Source of the DNA: Liolophura sinensis | Taxonomy: Eukaryota > Mollusca > Polyplacophora > Chitonida > Chitonidae | Length of the DNA: 64,000 nt | Direction of reading: 5' to 3' | Assembly (NCBI RefSeq): GCF_032854445.1 | Contig: NC_088301.1 | Span: forward strand, 27,140,402 to 27,204,401 | Part shown: positions 58,401-62,903 of the stretch, piece by piece | How the letters are laid out: each line of letters begins with the position of its first letter | Position numbering within the stretch: the stretch's first letter is position 1 | Program-made: the position numbers and the translations under genes | Notes under the pieces: generated by a model | What the model saw: only the letters and a program-made list of their open reading frames with translations | Databases searched by the model: none | What the model was told of the DNA's origin: nothing

Positions 58401-61291
58401 ATTCCCTCAGTCTGCAACATTATTCTTACAATGAAGCTGTGCCTGACACAAGGGCACCTGACACAATTATCTCCCTTACTTAGTGCTATCACCAAATCAA
58501 ACTCAAAATCTCCATATCTTCATTAGCATATTAGCTGTTACTCAACTGACCCTGAATGGACCGGCTCCCCTCACTAAACTCCGCCTTGATGTAACCCTGG
58601 GCAACATCCCAGACTATGATTGTGCCCGTTGTGTCGGCAGAGGCCAACCTGAGCATGTATGGGCTGCCAATGTCATGGTGGTAACTCTCATGGGCCCACT
58701 TCAACTAAACATGGTACAATGAATATGTAAACATATAAATTAGAAACAGTATCATCTTCCATGAACTTAATTGTAAAAAAAATTCAAAAGCTAACAAAAA
58801 TGAAATTATTGAGGAGATGAACGTTATACTTTGTAAGGAAGCACTGCTTATTGGATTTAAACACTAGACGGATAAGCATCTTCTTAACTTCAAAAAAAAA
58901 GCATGTGCCAGGTGGCATTAGGGAAATGTAGCTGATTTCTTTCTTTCTTTGATTGGTGTTTTACGCCGTACTCAAGAATATTTCACAGCAGGTTCAAAAT
59001 TTGAACAATAATAATAACGACAAATAATGGCTTTGACACAGTAAAATATTACATCATATTACCTTTGTAACATTGGCCTTATGACCTTCAAGGACTTGGA
59101 TGTTCTGGAAACAATCATAGTGAACTTTAAATCGCAATTAAAATAATACGTGTAAAACATCATTGGTTTTTGTTCACAGGAAAATTAAAAAATATTTATG
59201 GATAAGAAATAAGTTAAAGGTTAAACTAAAATTACCTGTTTTGTTCATCATTTTCATTTATAGAGAAATTAGAATCACTGTTTACATCTCATTTAATGTT
59301 GCAATTAACTGGATTAAAATAAAACGGAAGGATGTTCTAATATTTGCAGCTTCCTCAACTTTTATGCGTTTTTATTACTTTATATGAAGGGGAAAGAACA
59401 AATTTTATAAACAGACCAAAAAATAAACATGTGGAAAGGTTGACAATATATGCTGCATTGCTTTTGATGGCAAAATAATAAAAATTGTCTCATCTAATTA
59501 TAGAAGTTTTAATAACCAAACCCTGATCAATGTATTACAATCAATTATTGCTGTTTGAACAAATCAACCTGGACAAGGAATTGCACATACACTACTGCTG
59601 TTTGAACAAATCAACATGGTCAAGGAATTGCACATACACTACCGCTGTTTGAACAAATCGACATGGTCAAGGAATTGCACATACACTACTGCTGTTTGAA
59701 CAAATCAACATGGTCAAGGAATTGCACATACACTACTGCTGTTTGAACAAATCAACATGGTCAAGAAATTACACATATATTACTGCTGTTTGAAGAAATC
59801 AACATGGTCAAGGAATTACATGCAGAGGACTGCTGTTTGAAGACATCAACATGGTCAAGGAATTACACTGCTGTAGGGCCATACATAAAAGGTGTATGTT
59901 GGGGTAACAAAACTCTTATCAGAAAGTTTTGTTTTATTGTTTATTTGTTTTATTTTGGCTAATGAGGGTTGGTCAGATTAACTCCAATGAATACTTATTT
60001 AATGACGGCCTAATGTACAAATTACCCTGATCAAGCAGCTATCAAAAGTGGTCTGAAACTGCCGTTGTAATGATGATCCTGGTGATATCTGGACATGACA
60101 ACTTGATACAGGATGTCCCTCAAACTACTGGCGCAAATACTGCACTTGACCTGAATGACTAAGTTACGCATTTGTCCGATAATCTAGTGATCTTAGAAAG
60201 CTATTGGGAAGTTTATTTGGAAAGTGGGATATCCTACTGAGAATACAATTCAACACCAATTATAACATTTTATGGACTGCCAAAAAAGCCATCTTGGGGA
60301 CAAATTTTTAAGTCATATACAGTTCTATATACTTTTAATTATGAAAGAAATTATATTAGGACAATCACAAACATACCTGAACAGTTTTTGGATCAATGAC
60401 AACAACAAAACTCTGGCTCCCATGGGCTAACATACCCTGCCATCCCCTACAATACAAAACATGGGGATGAAAGACAATATGTTTTGATCAAATGATCATT
60501 TAAAAACTACCCACGTACATTTAGCTTGTAATTAATTGGAGAGAAGTAGATTTCATTCATATATCTTCTTTTAAATAGTAGTGTCGGCTCTCAGTACAGC
60601 TCTATCTGTCTTGATTCAAAACAGATGTGAGGGGCCTTCGTGGCTCAGTTGGTTAGCGCGCTAGCGCAGTGTAATGACCCAGGAGCCTCTCACCAAAGTG
60701 GTCGCTATGAGTTCAAGACCAGCTTATGCTTGCTTCCTCTCTGGCCGTATGTGGGAAGGTCCGGCATGCTGTTATACTAGTTTGTCCAAGGGTAACATCA
60801 CTGGACCCTTTCCTCCGGGAGGGGTGGTAAAGAGGCTAAACCTTTACTCTTTACTACTCTGTTTATTTACTAGGATATAATAAACCATAAATGTTTGACA
60901 TGGGAGTTAATGTGAGCAAAATCAGTTTTCCTGAGTTTTATCCAATGACAGCTGTTAAAGAAATTCTTGCATTTTTAAAGTCTGTACTGAGTATATTGTG
61001 CGGTCTGGTCATAGACTGGAAAATTAGAACTCTTTCTCATTAACTTTGATTTTCATTCACAAATATTTTAATCATTTTTAGCAATCTTTACCATGTTATG
61101 GTCAAGAATGGTTGATGAAACAGTCATTTTCTCGACAGAACTTCGACCTAACGAAAACTGGACCCTATTCAACCTTTTTCCGGAGTCATATGACAGTTGG
61201 TTATTTAAGACAGGCCCACTTACCAATCGCATGCACCCTTGTTGGCAGGGTGCAGCGACCCTGTCAACACTTTGGGAGCTAGTTTCATCAT
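17198..61291 (-). CDS. WDR11: WDR11, complete coding region, 31 exons
   Basis: WDR11 is a double beta-propeller protein that acts in tethering endosome-derived vesicles at the trans-Golgi, in a complex with FAM91A1, and is linked to Hedgehog signalling and cilia in vertebrates. Thirty-one segments on the minus strand, from ATG at 61291 to TAA at 17198-17200, join in phase throughout and give about 1268 residues; human WDR11 has 1224. The N-terminal two-thirds carries WD-type repeats (for example IIVWDV, IVWNADTGTKLWKKSY, INIWDLK, LEIWDA). The C-terminal third is helical (SQSTIKLVATNLIANGRL, LLGQTDRAVQLLLE). The start is fixed by an in-frame TAG directly upstream of two consecutive ATG codons. 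Introns are loaded with minisatellites, SINEs and a Penelope-like element. Exon 17 is only a candidate; skipping it keeps frame. Confidence 0.96.
17345..18005. repeat. 48-bp minisatellite, about 14 copies, in last WDR11 intron
   Basis: Tandem units of about 48 bp with a shared core GAAAACAGTGTTGTAGAGAC and AGAGAGTAGTGCTGAC. The array abuts the acceptor of exon 31, and the core resembles the exon start read on + (TTCAAACAGTGGTGCTAA). Long open frames through it are repeat artefacts. Confidence 0.95.
18299..18443 (-). CDS. WDR11: WDR11 exon 30
   Basis: Acceptor ATTCACAG, donor GTAAGT. Encodes SKAVLVMLSLGQFLKVVEML then YGMRHFDRAVCFLEACMEFG, matching SKALLVLLSLGCFFSVAETLHSMRYFDRAALFVEAC. Confidence 0.97.
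18650..18887 (+). mobile_element. SINE A, lacking the first bases
   Basis: GGTTAACACGCTAGCGCAGC to AAGTGAAATATTCTTGAGTA and CAGCAATCA in WDR11 intron 29. Confidence 0.9.
19634..19714 (-). CDS. WDR11: WDR11 exon 29
   Basis: Acceptor TCTTCTCAG, donor GTCAGT. Encodes ASLQFSEYSEVMKRWADHLC then GPHANQK, against ADVLRRWVDHLCSPQVNQK. Confidence 0.95.
19805..20490. repeat. 50-bp minisatellite, about 12 copies, WDR11 intron 28
   Basis: Tandem imperfect 50-bp units containing ACATGAGAACAGTTATTCTG and CAGCACAAAGTCTGTACTGC. Divergence rises towards both ends. Confidence 0.93.
20585..20682 (-). CDS. WDR11: WDR11 exon 28
   Basis: Acceptor TGTTGCAG, donor GTAATG. Encodes EGVQLLCLIDKGLDACRYLQ then TYGVWHQAAWLAK, matching EGVQLLCLIDKAADACRYLQTYGEWNRAAWLAK. 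Confidence 0.97.
20981..21075 (-). CDS. WDR11: WDR11 exon 27
   Basis: Acceptor GTTTACAG, donor GTAAAT. Encodes ACLVASIRSSGASQSTIKLV then ATNLIANGRLS, near-identical to vertebrate SGPSQSTIKLVATNMIANGKL. Confidence 0.97.
21671..21880. mobile_element. Foldback/MITE-like element in WDR11 intron 26
   Basis: Left end GGATATACGACGAGTGACCC, right end (complement) GGATATGCAATTCTTGATCC, both followed by ATTATATCA. Internal direct repeats of ATCACGAGTTTA..TGATATAATGG are also present. No ORF. Confidence 0.55.
22418..22604 (+). mobile_element. SINE A, 5'-truncated
   Basis: CTCACCAATGCGGTCGCTGT to AAATGAAATATTCTTGAGTA and AATCAAACAAATAAAT. Confidence 0.88.
22931..23097 (-). CDS. WDR11: WDR11 exon 26
   Basis: Acceptor ATTATCAG, donor GTAAGT. 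Encodes RATYEHTKKCAENYILLGQT then DRAVQLLLETESENDSYYVD, matching the DHTRKCTDQLLLLGQTDRAVQLLLET helices. Confidence 0.97.
23098..24261. other. WDR11 intron 25
   Basis: Apart from the family D element, no feature recognised. Confidence 0.7.
23579..23810. mobile_element. Dispersed family D, copy 1
   Basis: TACTGTAATTCTTGAACCTT, then AAGCATATTCTG, GAAGCCCTGAAATTGGCC and GTTGAGGAATTAGGGTA. Alignable end to end with the copy at 58109, same orientation, so a non-autonomous mobile element is likely. Intron 25. Confidence 0.7.
24262..24450 (-). CDS. WDR11: WDR11 exon 25
   Basis: Acceptor CTTTACAG, weak donor GTTTGT. A Ser/Glu-rich linker (EFRDQPLERCYDVLCDKESF at its end) matches the LDICYDVLCENAYFQ motif of WDR11. 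Confidence 0.93.
25002..25086 (-). CDS. WDR11: WDR11 exon 24
   Basis: Acceptor TGTTTAAG, donor GTCAGT. Encodes LFGDESETHFWTVALHYLRT then NKISPISK, matching LYGDESELHFWTVAAHYL. A GTAAGG five bases earlier breaks frame with exon 25. Confidence 0.95.
25225..26035. repeat. 42-bp minisatellite, about 19 copies, WDR11 intron 23
   Basis: Near-identical 42-bp units (AAAAGCACTGCTCATGTTAT core). Unit length divisible by three leaves a stop-free 282-codon frame, which is not a gene. A run of variant units ending in an ACCATTC form occurs twice, so a block of several units has been duplicated. Confidence 0.97.
26498..26563 (-). CDS. WDR11: WDR11 exon 23
   Basis: Acceptor TGTTTCAG, donor GTAGGT. Encodes ELSDYLPVCKFGTAHRCLLV then AR, matching the QRCLLVSRL helix. 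Confidence 0.92.
27404..27572 (-). CDS. WDR11: WDR11 exon 22
   Basis: Acceptor TTTACCAG, donor GTGAGT. Encodes PVFCPHLLSSKAALLLKCLL then QHQPW and an acidic helix (MEESDAELEKSINQQLEVLD), matching EPVWCPYLLVPRASLALKAFLLHQPW. Confidence 0.95.
27950..28098 (-). mobile_element. SINE A, 3' half
   Basis: TTTATTTATTTGATTGGTGT and GCCGTACTCAAGAATATTTC to CAGACCTTCCCACTTACG; the tRNA-related head is absent. Confidence 0.9.
28275..29426. repeat. 73-bp array made of WDR11 exon 21 tail plus splice donor
   Basis: About 15 tandem 73-bp units lie in the intron downstream of exon 21. On the minus strand each unit is about 43 nt of exon-21 3' end (ending GACCTGCCAG), then GTGAGTTATGCTG and about 30 nt of intron. 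The real exon end at 29384-29426 is the array's terminal unit. Confidence 0.97.
29384..29552 (-). CDS. WDR11: WDR11 exon 21
   Basis: Acceptor TCTTATAG, donor GTGAGT. Encodes SRIIDAEWSCSDKPVITTED then GCVRVMDLKL, matching RILDVDWCTSDKVILASDDGCIRVLEM. Its last 43 nt (through ERDLP) and donor are the founder of the 73-bp array in the following intron. Confidence 0.96.
29962..30076 (-). CDS. WDR11: WDR11 exon 20
   Basis: Acceptor TCACCTAG, donor GTGGGC. Encodes GWVKKIRFAPGRGNMRFLAM then FSSGLEIWDAVE, matching SWVRKIRFAPGKGNQKLIAM. Confidence 0.97.
30215..31400. repeat. 39-bp minisatellite, about 30 copies, with 195-bp higher-order period, WDR11 intron 19
   Basis: 39-bp units (core CTCAGTGACTCAAGGAAAGT). 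A single-base CCCAAGG variant recurs every fifth unit and a GGCCACTC variant occurs in the same relative places, giving a five-unit block repeated about four times. Because 39 is a multiple of 3, a 432-codon open frame results; not a gene. Confidence 0.97.
31401..31660. repeat. Decayed edge of the 39-bp array
   Basis: Units with the same CTCAGTGACTC core but many substitutions and variable spacing, as expected at the older margin of an array homogenised in its centre. Confidence 0.8.
31925..32070 (-). mobile_element. SINE A, 3' half
   Basis: TTATTTGATTGAGGTTTTAC to CATCCGCAGGTTGC; lies close to WDR11 exon 19. Confidence 0.87.
32129..32235 (-). CDS. WDR11: WDR11 exon 19
   Basis: Acceptor GTTGTAG, donor GTAAGT. 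Encodes VNSIAWKGDQIIFGDVEGHI then NIWDLKNKKSK, matching ITCIAWKGDTLVLGDMDGNLNFWDLK. Confidence 0.96.
32812..32938 (-). CDS. WDR11: WDR11 exon 18
   Basis: Acceptor CGTTTCAG, donor GTGAGC. Encodes AKEHVIITDSESVVYHFIVE then GSTITDSSKIPAE, matching AREHFVFTDIDGQVYHLTVEG. Confidence 0.96.
33443..33457 (-). CDS. WDR11: WDR11 candidate microexon 17 (15 nt)
   Basis: Fifteen bases bounded by a pyrimidine-rich tract ending TATAG and a consensus donor GTAAGT. Inserted between exons 16 and 18 it codes SEMSN and keeps phase 2 on both sides, so inclusion or skipping are both frame-neutral. Support is from splice sites and phase only. Confidence 0.5.
33610..33858 (-). mobile_element. SINE A, near full length
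   Basis: TTGTTTGATTGGTGTTTTAC to GAACTCACAGCGATCGCATT, TCATTATGCTGTGCTAGCAT and GCTAGCCAGC. Confidence 0.9.
34012..34115 (+). mobile_element. SINE A, 3' fragment
   Basis: CGGTTTCATCACACCATAAT to GTGTAAAACACCAATCAAAT. Confidence 0.78.
34443..34475. repeat. (CAGA)n microsatellite
   Basis: About eight CAGA tetranucleotides in WDR11 intron 16. Confidence 0.95.
34715..34842 (-). CDS. WDR11: WDR11 exon 16
   Basis: Acceptor GTCACAG, donor GTAAAA. Encodes EWSPSHAIKTLKRRLLQRHE followed by a Pro-rich linker ending DPSGR, matching EWSPSHNLKSLRKKQ. The linker is less conserved. Confidence 0.93.
35284..35820. repeat. 51-bp minisatellite, about 10 copies, WDR11 intron 15
   Basis: Tandem 51-bp units (GCACTCAAGTGAAATGGGCT core followed by GAATTCTATGTGAAATTCTA). 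Open on both strands because 51 is divisible by three; no coding support. Confidence 0.96.
35935..36445. repeat. 86-bp minisatellite, about 6 copies, WDR11 intron 15
   Basis: AT-rich 86-bp units (CACATTATGACATGTGTTAA core with CTACTGACATCCATTACTAC). It follows the 51-bp array after about 115 bp of non-repeated sequence. Confidence 0.95.
36446..37406. other. AT-rich part of WDR11 intron 15
   Basis: Low-complexity AT-rich sequence after the 86-bp array; nothing recognised. Confidence 0.7.
37407..37515 (-). CDS. WDR11: WDR11 exon 15
   Basis: Acceptor CGCTACAG, donor GTAAGT. Encodes QYFAVCFKDQPFELWDMKTL then TLLREMPKRFPTVTAL, a conserved WD blade. Confidence 0.97.
38125..38449 (-). mobile_element. 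SINE B, 5'-truncated
   Basis: GAGTGAGTGAGTGCTTGGGG and TTTAACGTCGTACTCAACAA run through the family body and stop at CTACCAGTCGCGG, before the tRNA-like head. Flanking duplication GAACCATGAGTGA marks the insertion. Confidence 0.9.
38477..38549 (-). CDS. WDR11: WDR11 exon 14
   Basis: Acceptor TTTTACAG, donor GTGAGT. Encodes KMTPVRKYKGEESPIEFIKV then SCLK, matching FRGERGNDESAIEMIKVSHLK. Confidence 0.93.
38740..38895 (-). mobile_element. SINE A, 3' half
   Basis: TTATTTATTTATCTGATTGG to GACCTTCCCACTTACGGCTG. Confidence 0.9.
38896..40164. other. WDR11 intron 13, non-array part
   Basis: One SINE A tail fragment (39345-39415); otherwise AT-rich unique sequence with no feature. Confidence 0.7.
39345..39415 (-). 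mobile_element. SINE A, tail fragment
   Basis: TTTAGTTGATTGATGTTTAT then GCTGTACTCAAGAATATTTC. Confidence 0.8.
40165..40271 (-). CDS. WDR11: WDR11 exon 13
   Basis: Acceptor AATTACAG, donor GTAGGT. Encodes GIEWVNLNSFLSFSFPNPGT then NNLVKNEVMLVDVVSG, against GIEWTSLTSFLSFATS. The donor was chosen over a GT four bases downstream because only it keeps frame with exon 14. Confidence 0.95.
40977..41455. repeat. Inverted segment of the 32-bp exon-12 array
   Basis: One unit in the same orientation as the main array (40977-41007), then units in the opposite orientation (core TACCATTATCAGGTGAGACA on +) up to 41455, interrupted by a SINE at 41069-41330. The switch near 41008 forms a short perfect hairpin. 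Confidence 0.9.
41069..41330 (+). mobile_element. SINE A, full length, inserted in the exon-12-derived array
   Basis: GGGGCCTCCGTGGCTCAGTC to AAGTGAAATATTCTTGAGTA and CACCAATCAAATAAA. Target duplication TACCATTATC is part of the array unit, so the SINE arrived after the array existed. Confidence 0.95.
41455..41690. mobile_element. Foldback element at the array inversion point
   Basis: Left ATCCATGACGTTAAGGCCCG and the complement of the right ATCCATGACGTTAAGGCCTG are nearly identical, and identity continues (TTCTC). The interior has no ORF. Array units outside it are also inverted with respect to each other. Confidence 0.75.
41690..43024. repeat. 32-bp array made of WDR11 exon 12 tail plus splice donor
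   Basis: About 40 units of 32 bp. Read on the minus strand each carries CCATTATCAG|GTGAGACATCC: the last 10 nt of exon 12 and its donor. The functional exon end (43015-43024) is the outermost unit. Variant units (CCCAATAATGG) recur. Confidence 0.96.
43015..43099 (-). CDS. WDR11: WDR11 exon 12
   Basis: Acceptor ATGGACAG, donor GTGAGA. Encodes TQTGYIQIYNLSSGQLVKEY then SVHTSIIR, matching SNGSVLVYHLTSGLLHKELSIHS. Its last 10 nt and donor seed the 32-bp array in the next intron. Confidence 0.95.
43640..43700 (-). mobile_element. SINE A, tail fragment
   Basis: TATATTTATTTGATTGTTGT then CATAATCAAGAATTTTTTTC. Confidence 0.7.
43749..44091 (-). CDS. WDR11: WDR11 exon 11 (largest, 343 nt)
   Basis: Acceptor TGTTCCAG, donor GTATGT. 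Encodes DLIGQSQN, then KLLLTGLISGVMGHVSVLRM and CPPMTTKNWSYFQPLLALG. These match DNMIGQS, KFLLTGLLSGLP and IRMCPPLTTKN of human WDR11. Confidence 0.97.
44469..44656 (-). CDS. WDR11: WDR11 exon 10
   Basis: Acceptor ATTTTCAG, donor GTAGGT. Encodes VAYDLRCQSDPMRLTKHSKV, then ALIMSDSRVIFWEIKT, matching LTYDLRSQCDAIRVTK..VVSDGRVMIWELK. Confidence 0.96.
45290..45365 (-). ncRNA. Hammerhead-ribozyme-like remnant in the Penelope 3' tail
   Basis: On minus: GATGTC, then TTGATAACGATGC, TAGTATCT loop, GCATCGAAACG. GATGC/GCATC could form stem II and GAAACG resembles the conserved GAAA plus stem III strand. The core reads UUGAUAA rather than CUGANGA and stem I is very short, so it is a degraded relative of the hammerheads known in Penelope-like elements, not an evident active ribozyme. 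Confidence 0.4.
45469..45785 (-). pseudogene. GIY-YIG endonuclease remnant of the Penelope-like element
   Basis: In a frame different from the RT, minus-strand sequence near 45670-45785 reads KGVVYQLKCSCNNSYIGETG, carrying the GVVY and YIG motifs and downstream Arg and His-Glu. After a second shift the C-terminal part continues (HIINWNTVRTLNMNQPHWKK, then IQIKRLKPSLNRDHGIYLPS) to a TAG at 45469. Two frame breaks separate three pieces of one domain set. Confidence 0.85.
45712..47127 (-). pseudogene. Penelope-like reverse transcriptase ORF
   Basis: A 471-codon open frame. Residues 1 to about 85 are GGSGYPA repeats. The RT core follows: KDKSITIAPADKGKAAAILD (motif 1), then a motif-2 IKIHKD segment. 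Next come VSYDVVDLFTNVP (motif 3, catalytic Asp), GLPMGSPLSPIVSEIYL (motif 4), KVDDTFVAL (motif 5, the two Asp kept but Lys where Tyr is usual), IPFLDVHVKR and VYRKPTHSDQYIHYKSNHP. After that the frame drifts and stops within the endonuclease region. It is classed as a pseudogene because of the missing N-terminus and downstream frameshifts. Confidence 0.88.
46868..47122. repeat. 21-bp minisatellite at the 5' end of the Penelope-like ORF
   Basis: About 12 units of 21 bp (GGTTCAGGTTACCCAGCGGG on minus). In the reverse-transcriptase frame they read GGSGYPA repeats. Sequence expected upstream of the RT core in Penelope-like ORFs is missing here. Confidence 0.95.
47612..47699 (-). mobile_element. 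SINE A, 3' part, cut by the 71-bp array
   Basis: TATTTACTTGATTGGTGTTT to GCATTATGGTGGGAGGAAAC, then the first unit of the 71-bp minisatellite without a gap. Confidence 0.88.
47700..49105. repeat. 71-bp minisatellite, about 20 copies, WDR11 intron 9
   Basis: Units of 71 bp (GGTGGTGGACAAGTGGGTGA, then AGTTACAGCCTTGTGCGTCA). A shortened unit lacking the AGGCCCACGA portion recurs at about 48660, 48800 and 49075. The left end is fused directly to a truncated SINE. Confidence 0.96.
49463..49586 (-). CDS. WDR11: WDR11 exon 9
   Basis: Acceptor TTTTTTCAG, donor GTAGGA. Encodes ILSCRQRDALMCLHDNGSVT then VRVRRK, matching FQRDGLFCLHENGCITLRVRR. Confidence 0.95.
50423..52880. repeat. 95-bp array made of WDR11 exon 8 tail plus splice donor
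   Basis: About 25 units of 94-95 bp. On the minus strand each contains a copy of the last 33 nt of exon 8 (CCATGGAGAGGACTGGCTCA region) followed by a donor GTGGGACAGCC and about 62 nt of intron. The genuine exon end occupies 52848-52880 and has donor GTAGGA. Each unit has stops in the exon-8 frame. Confidence 0.97.
52848..53028 (-). CDS. WDR11: WDR11 exon 8
   Basis: Acceptor TCTTCCAG, donor GTAGGA. Encodes LNECIQLVYHQACRHHLILL, then YPRELLILDLEINQTVG and ERTGSPFTQ. The last 33 nt (PMERTGSPFTQ) plus donor are the founder of the 95-bp array that follows. Confidence 0.96.
53568..53822 (-). mobile_element. SINE A, full length
   Basis: TTATTTATTTGCGTGGTGTT to CTTGAACTCACAGCGACCAC and GTGCTGGCGTGC. 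Confidence 0.9.
53825..54003 (-). mobile_element. SINE A, second partial copy in tandem
   Basis: CCAGAACCTGAGGGAAACCC to GGCGTGCTAACCACAGAGGC, immediately following the previous copy in the same orientation. Its 3' conserved tail is missing. Confidence 0.8.
54074..54161 (-). CDS. WDR11: WDR11 exon 7
   Basis: Acceptor TGATACAG, donor GTAAGT. Encodes NVNNNAERRESSTLAKRVSR then ILVGEVKQ, a polar linker leading to the ILITQEK-like strand of vertebrate WDR11. Confidence 0.88.
54162..56967. other. WDR11 intron 6
   Basis: 2.8 kb without an exon. Contains G-rich runs near 54446-54480 and the short GGCC/CCACC repeat at 56680-56795. Segments near 55020 and 56015 resemble sequence at 47310 and 47500 (TAACAATAGCA; CACTTTAATTCATG), suggesting another low-copy dispersed repeat. 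Confidence 0.6.
56680..56795. repeat. Short CCACC/AAGGCC tandem repeat
   Basis: Imperfect repeats of about 14-15 bp (AGGCCCCACTAAGG, AGGCCTCCACC) in WDR11 intron 6. Confidence 0.85.
56968..57069 (-). CDS. WDR11: WDR11 exon 6
   Basis: Acceptor ATCTTGCAG, donor GTGAGT. Encodes LGQDCIVFIHDFTITRVPSS, then NGKKFYISSPSSP, matching SEGIVFISDFS..GKKVYISSPHSSP. Confidence 0.94.
57923..58096 (-). CDS. WDR11: WDR11 exon 5
   Basis: Acceptor TGTGTAG, donor GTAAGT. Encodes QWVSGQDASRDLLVALHPP, then NADTGTKLWKKSY and FAFDPFDPKQVA, strongly conserved with vertebrates. A GT six bases earlier (CAG|GTTGCA) was rejected because only the GTAAGT site keeps frame. Confidence 0.96.
58109..58345. mobile_element. 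Dispersed family D, copy 2
   Basis: TACTGTAACTTTTCAGCCTT, then AAGCATATTCTG, GAAGCCCTCACACTGGCC and GTTGAGGAATTAGGGTA. It starts about 12 bp upstream of the exon 5 acceptor side, inside intron 4. Confidence 0.7.
58551..58704 (-). CDS. WDR11: WDR11 exon 4
   Basis: Acceptor TGTTTAG, donor GTCAGT. Encodes LKWAHESYHHDIGSPYMLRL, then ASADTTGTIIVWDV, a complete WD repeat (residues 61-112). Confidence 0.96.
58938..58990 (-). mobile_element. SINE A, tail fragment
   Basis: TTTCTTTGATTGGTGTTTTA then CGCCGTACTCAAGAATATTT. Confidence 0.82.
59063..59104 (-). CDS. WDR11: WDR11 exon 3 (42 nt)
   Basis: Acceptor TTTCCAG, donor GTAATA. 14 codons, NIQVLEGHKANVTK, matching TLQVLEKHKADVVKVKW. Phase 0 at both ends. 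Confidence 0.93.
59540..59875. repeat. 47-bp minisatellite, about 7 copies, WDR11 intron 2
   Basis: Tandem 47-bp units with core CTGCTGTTTGAACAAATCAA and CATGGTCAAGGAATTGCACA, decaying to the right. Confidence 0.94.
60377..60446 (-). CDS. WDR11: WDR11 exon 2
   Basis: Acceptor GTATTGTAG, donor GTATGT. Encodes GWQGMLAHGSQSFVVVIDPK, first propeller strands (residues 23-46), against GWQGLIAYGCHSLVVVID in human. Confidence 0.95.
60631..60767 (+). mobile_element. SINE A, 5' half only
   Basis: GAGGGGCCTTCGTGGCTCAG to CCGTATGTGGGAAGGTCC. The tRNA-like head is intact and the 3' half is lost. Confidence 0.88.
61224..61291 (-). CDS. WDR11: WDR11 exon 1 (start codon)
   Basis: Encodes MMKLAPKVLTGSLHPANKGA then CD and two bases of Trp, matching the TLTGALNAHNKAAVDW N-terminus of vertebrate WDR11. 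Donor GTAAGT lies at 61218-61223. An in-frame TAG immediately 5' of the first ATG rules out a longer N-terminus in this exon. Confidence 0.88.
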
Positions 61292-61370
61292 CTATGTGTC
61301 TTGGTCAGGTAACCAAGCGACGAAGAGTTCAACTGCAAAAGCTAGAAAAAGAGCTTCGAACGAGATCAGC

Positions 61371-61385
61371 GCTTCCGGATCACGT
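61371..61385 (-). promoter_or_regulatory. Possible promoter motifs 5' of WDR11 (ETS-like, CRE/E-box-like)
   Basis: On minus, GACGTGATCCGGAAGC lies about 80-95 bp upstream of the start codon. CCGGAAGC fits an ETS core and GACGTG a CRE/E-box half. Placement suits a housekeeping promoter or 5' UTR, but this is motif matching only. Confidence 0.25.
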
Positions 61386-61654
61386 CTTCATTTTCCTTGA
61401 CTGGGTTGATGTAAAATTGAAAAGGGGACATAAAACGAACTCGGACTTTCCTGTCGACAAACACTCAGTGCCTTACTCAGGCATGATGTCAAATTTTTTC
61501 AGCTGTTTTTGCCTAGTTATGTAATAATCTAACATTATTGGCTAAGACAAACATCCTTTGTCTTAGCAATTACTGAACTACCGGCACTCAATATTATTCA
61601 GTCTTGTAAATCATGAAACTCAAGCAAGCAATCATTCTATATACATGTACATGT

Positions 61655-61925
61655 GCATATATTTATTTATTTATTTGATTAATGTTTTCACGCCGTACTC
61701 AAAATTATTTCAATTATACGACGGCAGCCAGTATTATGGTGGGAGTAAACCGGACAGAACCTGGGGGAAACTCACAACCATCCACAGGTTGGTGCCAGAA
61801 ATTCCCACGTACCGTCGGAGAGGAAGTCAGCATGAGCTGGACTTGAACTCACAGCGACCGCATTGGTGAGAGGCTTCTGGGCCTTGTGCTGGCGCGCAAA
61901 CCACCTGCGTCACGGAGGCCCGTAT
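61655..61925 (-). mobile_element. SINE A, full length, upstream of WDR11
   Basis: TTATTTATTTGATTAATGTT to GAACTCACAGCGACCGCATT and CACCTGCGTCACGGAGGCCC. A short duplication TGCATATA may flank it. It lies about 365 bp 5' of the WDR11 start codon. Confidence 0.9.
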
Positions 61926-62810
61926 ATGCATATAGGACTGTTCAATCAGCAAGCATTTATCTTCCGCAAACATGGCGTACAATGGAGAACCAGAAATTTA
62001 TAACATAAATTGTACCGGTACTTCAACTTTATCAGCGATTAGACCTACATTAAGAATTGCCCTATAGGCCCTATACCCTGCAGGTCAAAGGTGAAAGTTG
62101 ACATTAGTTCAATCCGTGTCACAGGTCATTAGTACCGGTACCTGGAATCAGTATGTAAATTATACAACCTCCTGCATATATGAGTCGCCTGTACAAAGTC
62201 GTCCCGAGGAGACTGATCACCAAAGGCCCGTCTAAAGCCCAACTAATGCACATGGAGTTATCACCTTAACATCAGGATAATGCATACCATTTGTTTTGCA
62301 ATCTTTTTGGCTTTGTTCCAAGAGGGTAAGTATATGTAGTTGAAAATGTTGTTTCTTTTTTTTTTTTGTTTTTTTTTTGTTTTTGTTTATATATATATAT
62401 AGGCCTGTACACCGATAGTACTAAGGCAGTAAGTTGGTATAGCTGCATGTATGATGTCTTATCACAGAAAATTACTTAGGTCCGCATTTTATTCACACAC
62501 AATGCCTCCCGTCGACGAAGAAAATTTTGCATGCAGGCCTAACAAACTGAATGTTAATGTCGTATAAAAGATTTGATGGGACCATACAGAGATATTTTTT
62601 GATAATTTTTCTTTCTTTCTATATGGAATGAAGACCACAAGCTCTTAGTCATGTCGCGTGTTCGACCCCAGCTTTGGCAGGATTGCCTGCGGCCTTGTCT
62701 GTAGTTTTGTCAAGTAGTACCTCATACCGTGCACGCAGCTATTTCACCCAGGCTGTACAGTTGTCTTTAACAAACACAAGACTTAAATATATGATTGATA
62801 TCAAAATACG

Positions 62811-62814
<4 letters not shown>

Positions 62815-62900
<86 letters not shown>
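62815..62900. repeat. (TA)n microsatellite, about 43 repeats
   Basis: Uninterrupted TA dinucleotides about 1.5 kb upstream of the WDR11 start codon. Shorter TA runs also lie at 10998-11022 and 14958-14992. Confidence 0.98.

Positions 62901-62903
<3 letters not shown>

Noticed and set aside
59163..59387. 74-codon AT-rich open frame in WDR11 intron 2
   Set aside because: Low-complexity Lys/Ile-rich translation of AT-rich intron; no support.
61093..61524. 143-codon open frame on plus strand
   Set aside because: It overlaps WDR11 exon 1 on the opposite strand and has no recognisable domain; the minus-strand reading is supported by homology and splice sites.
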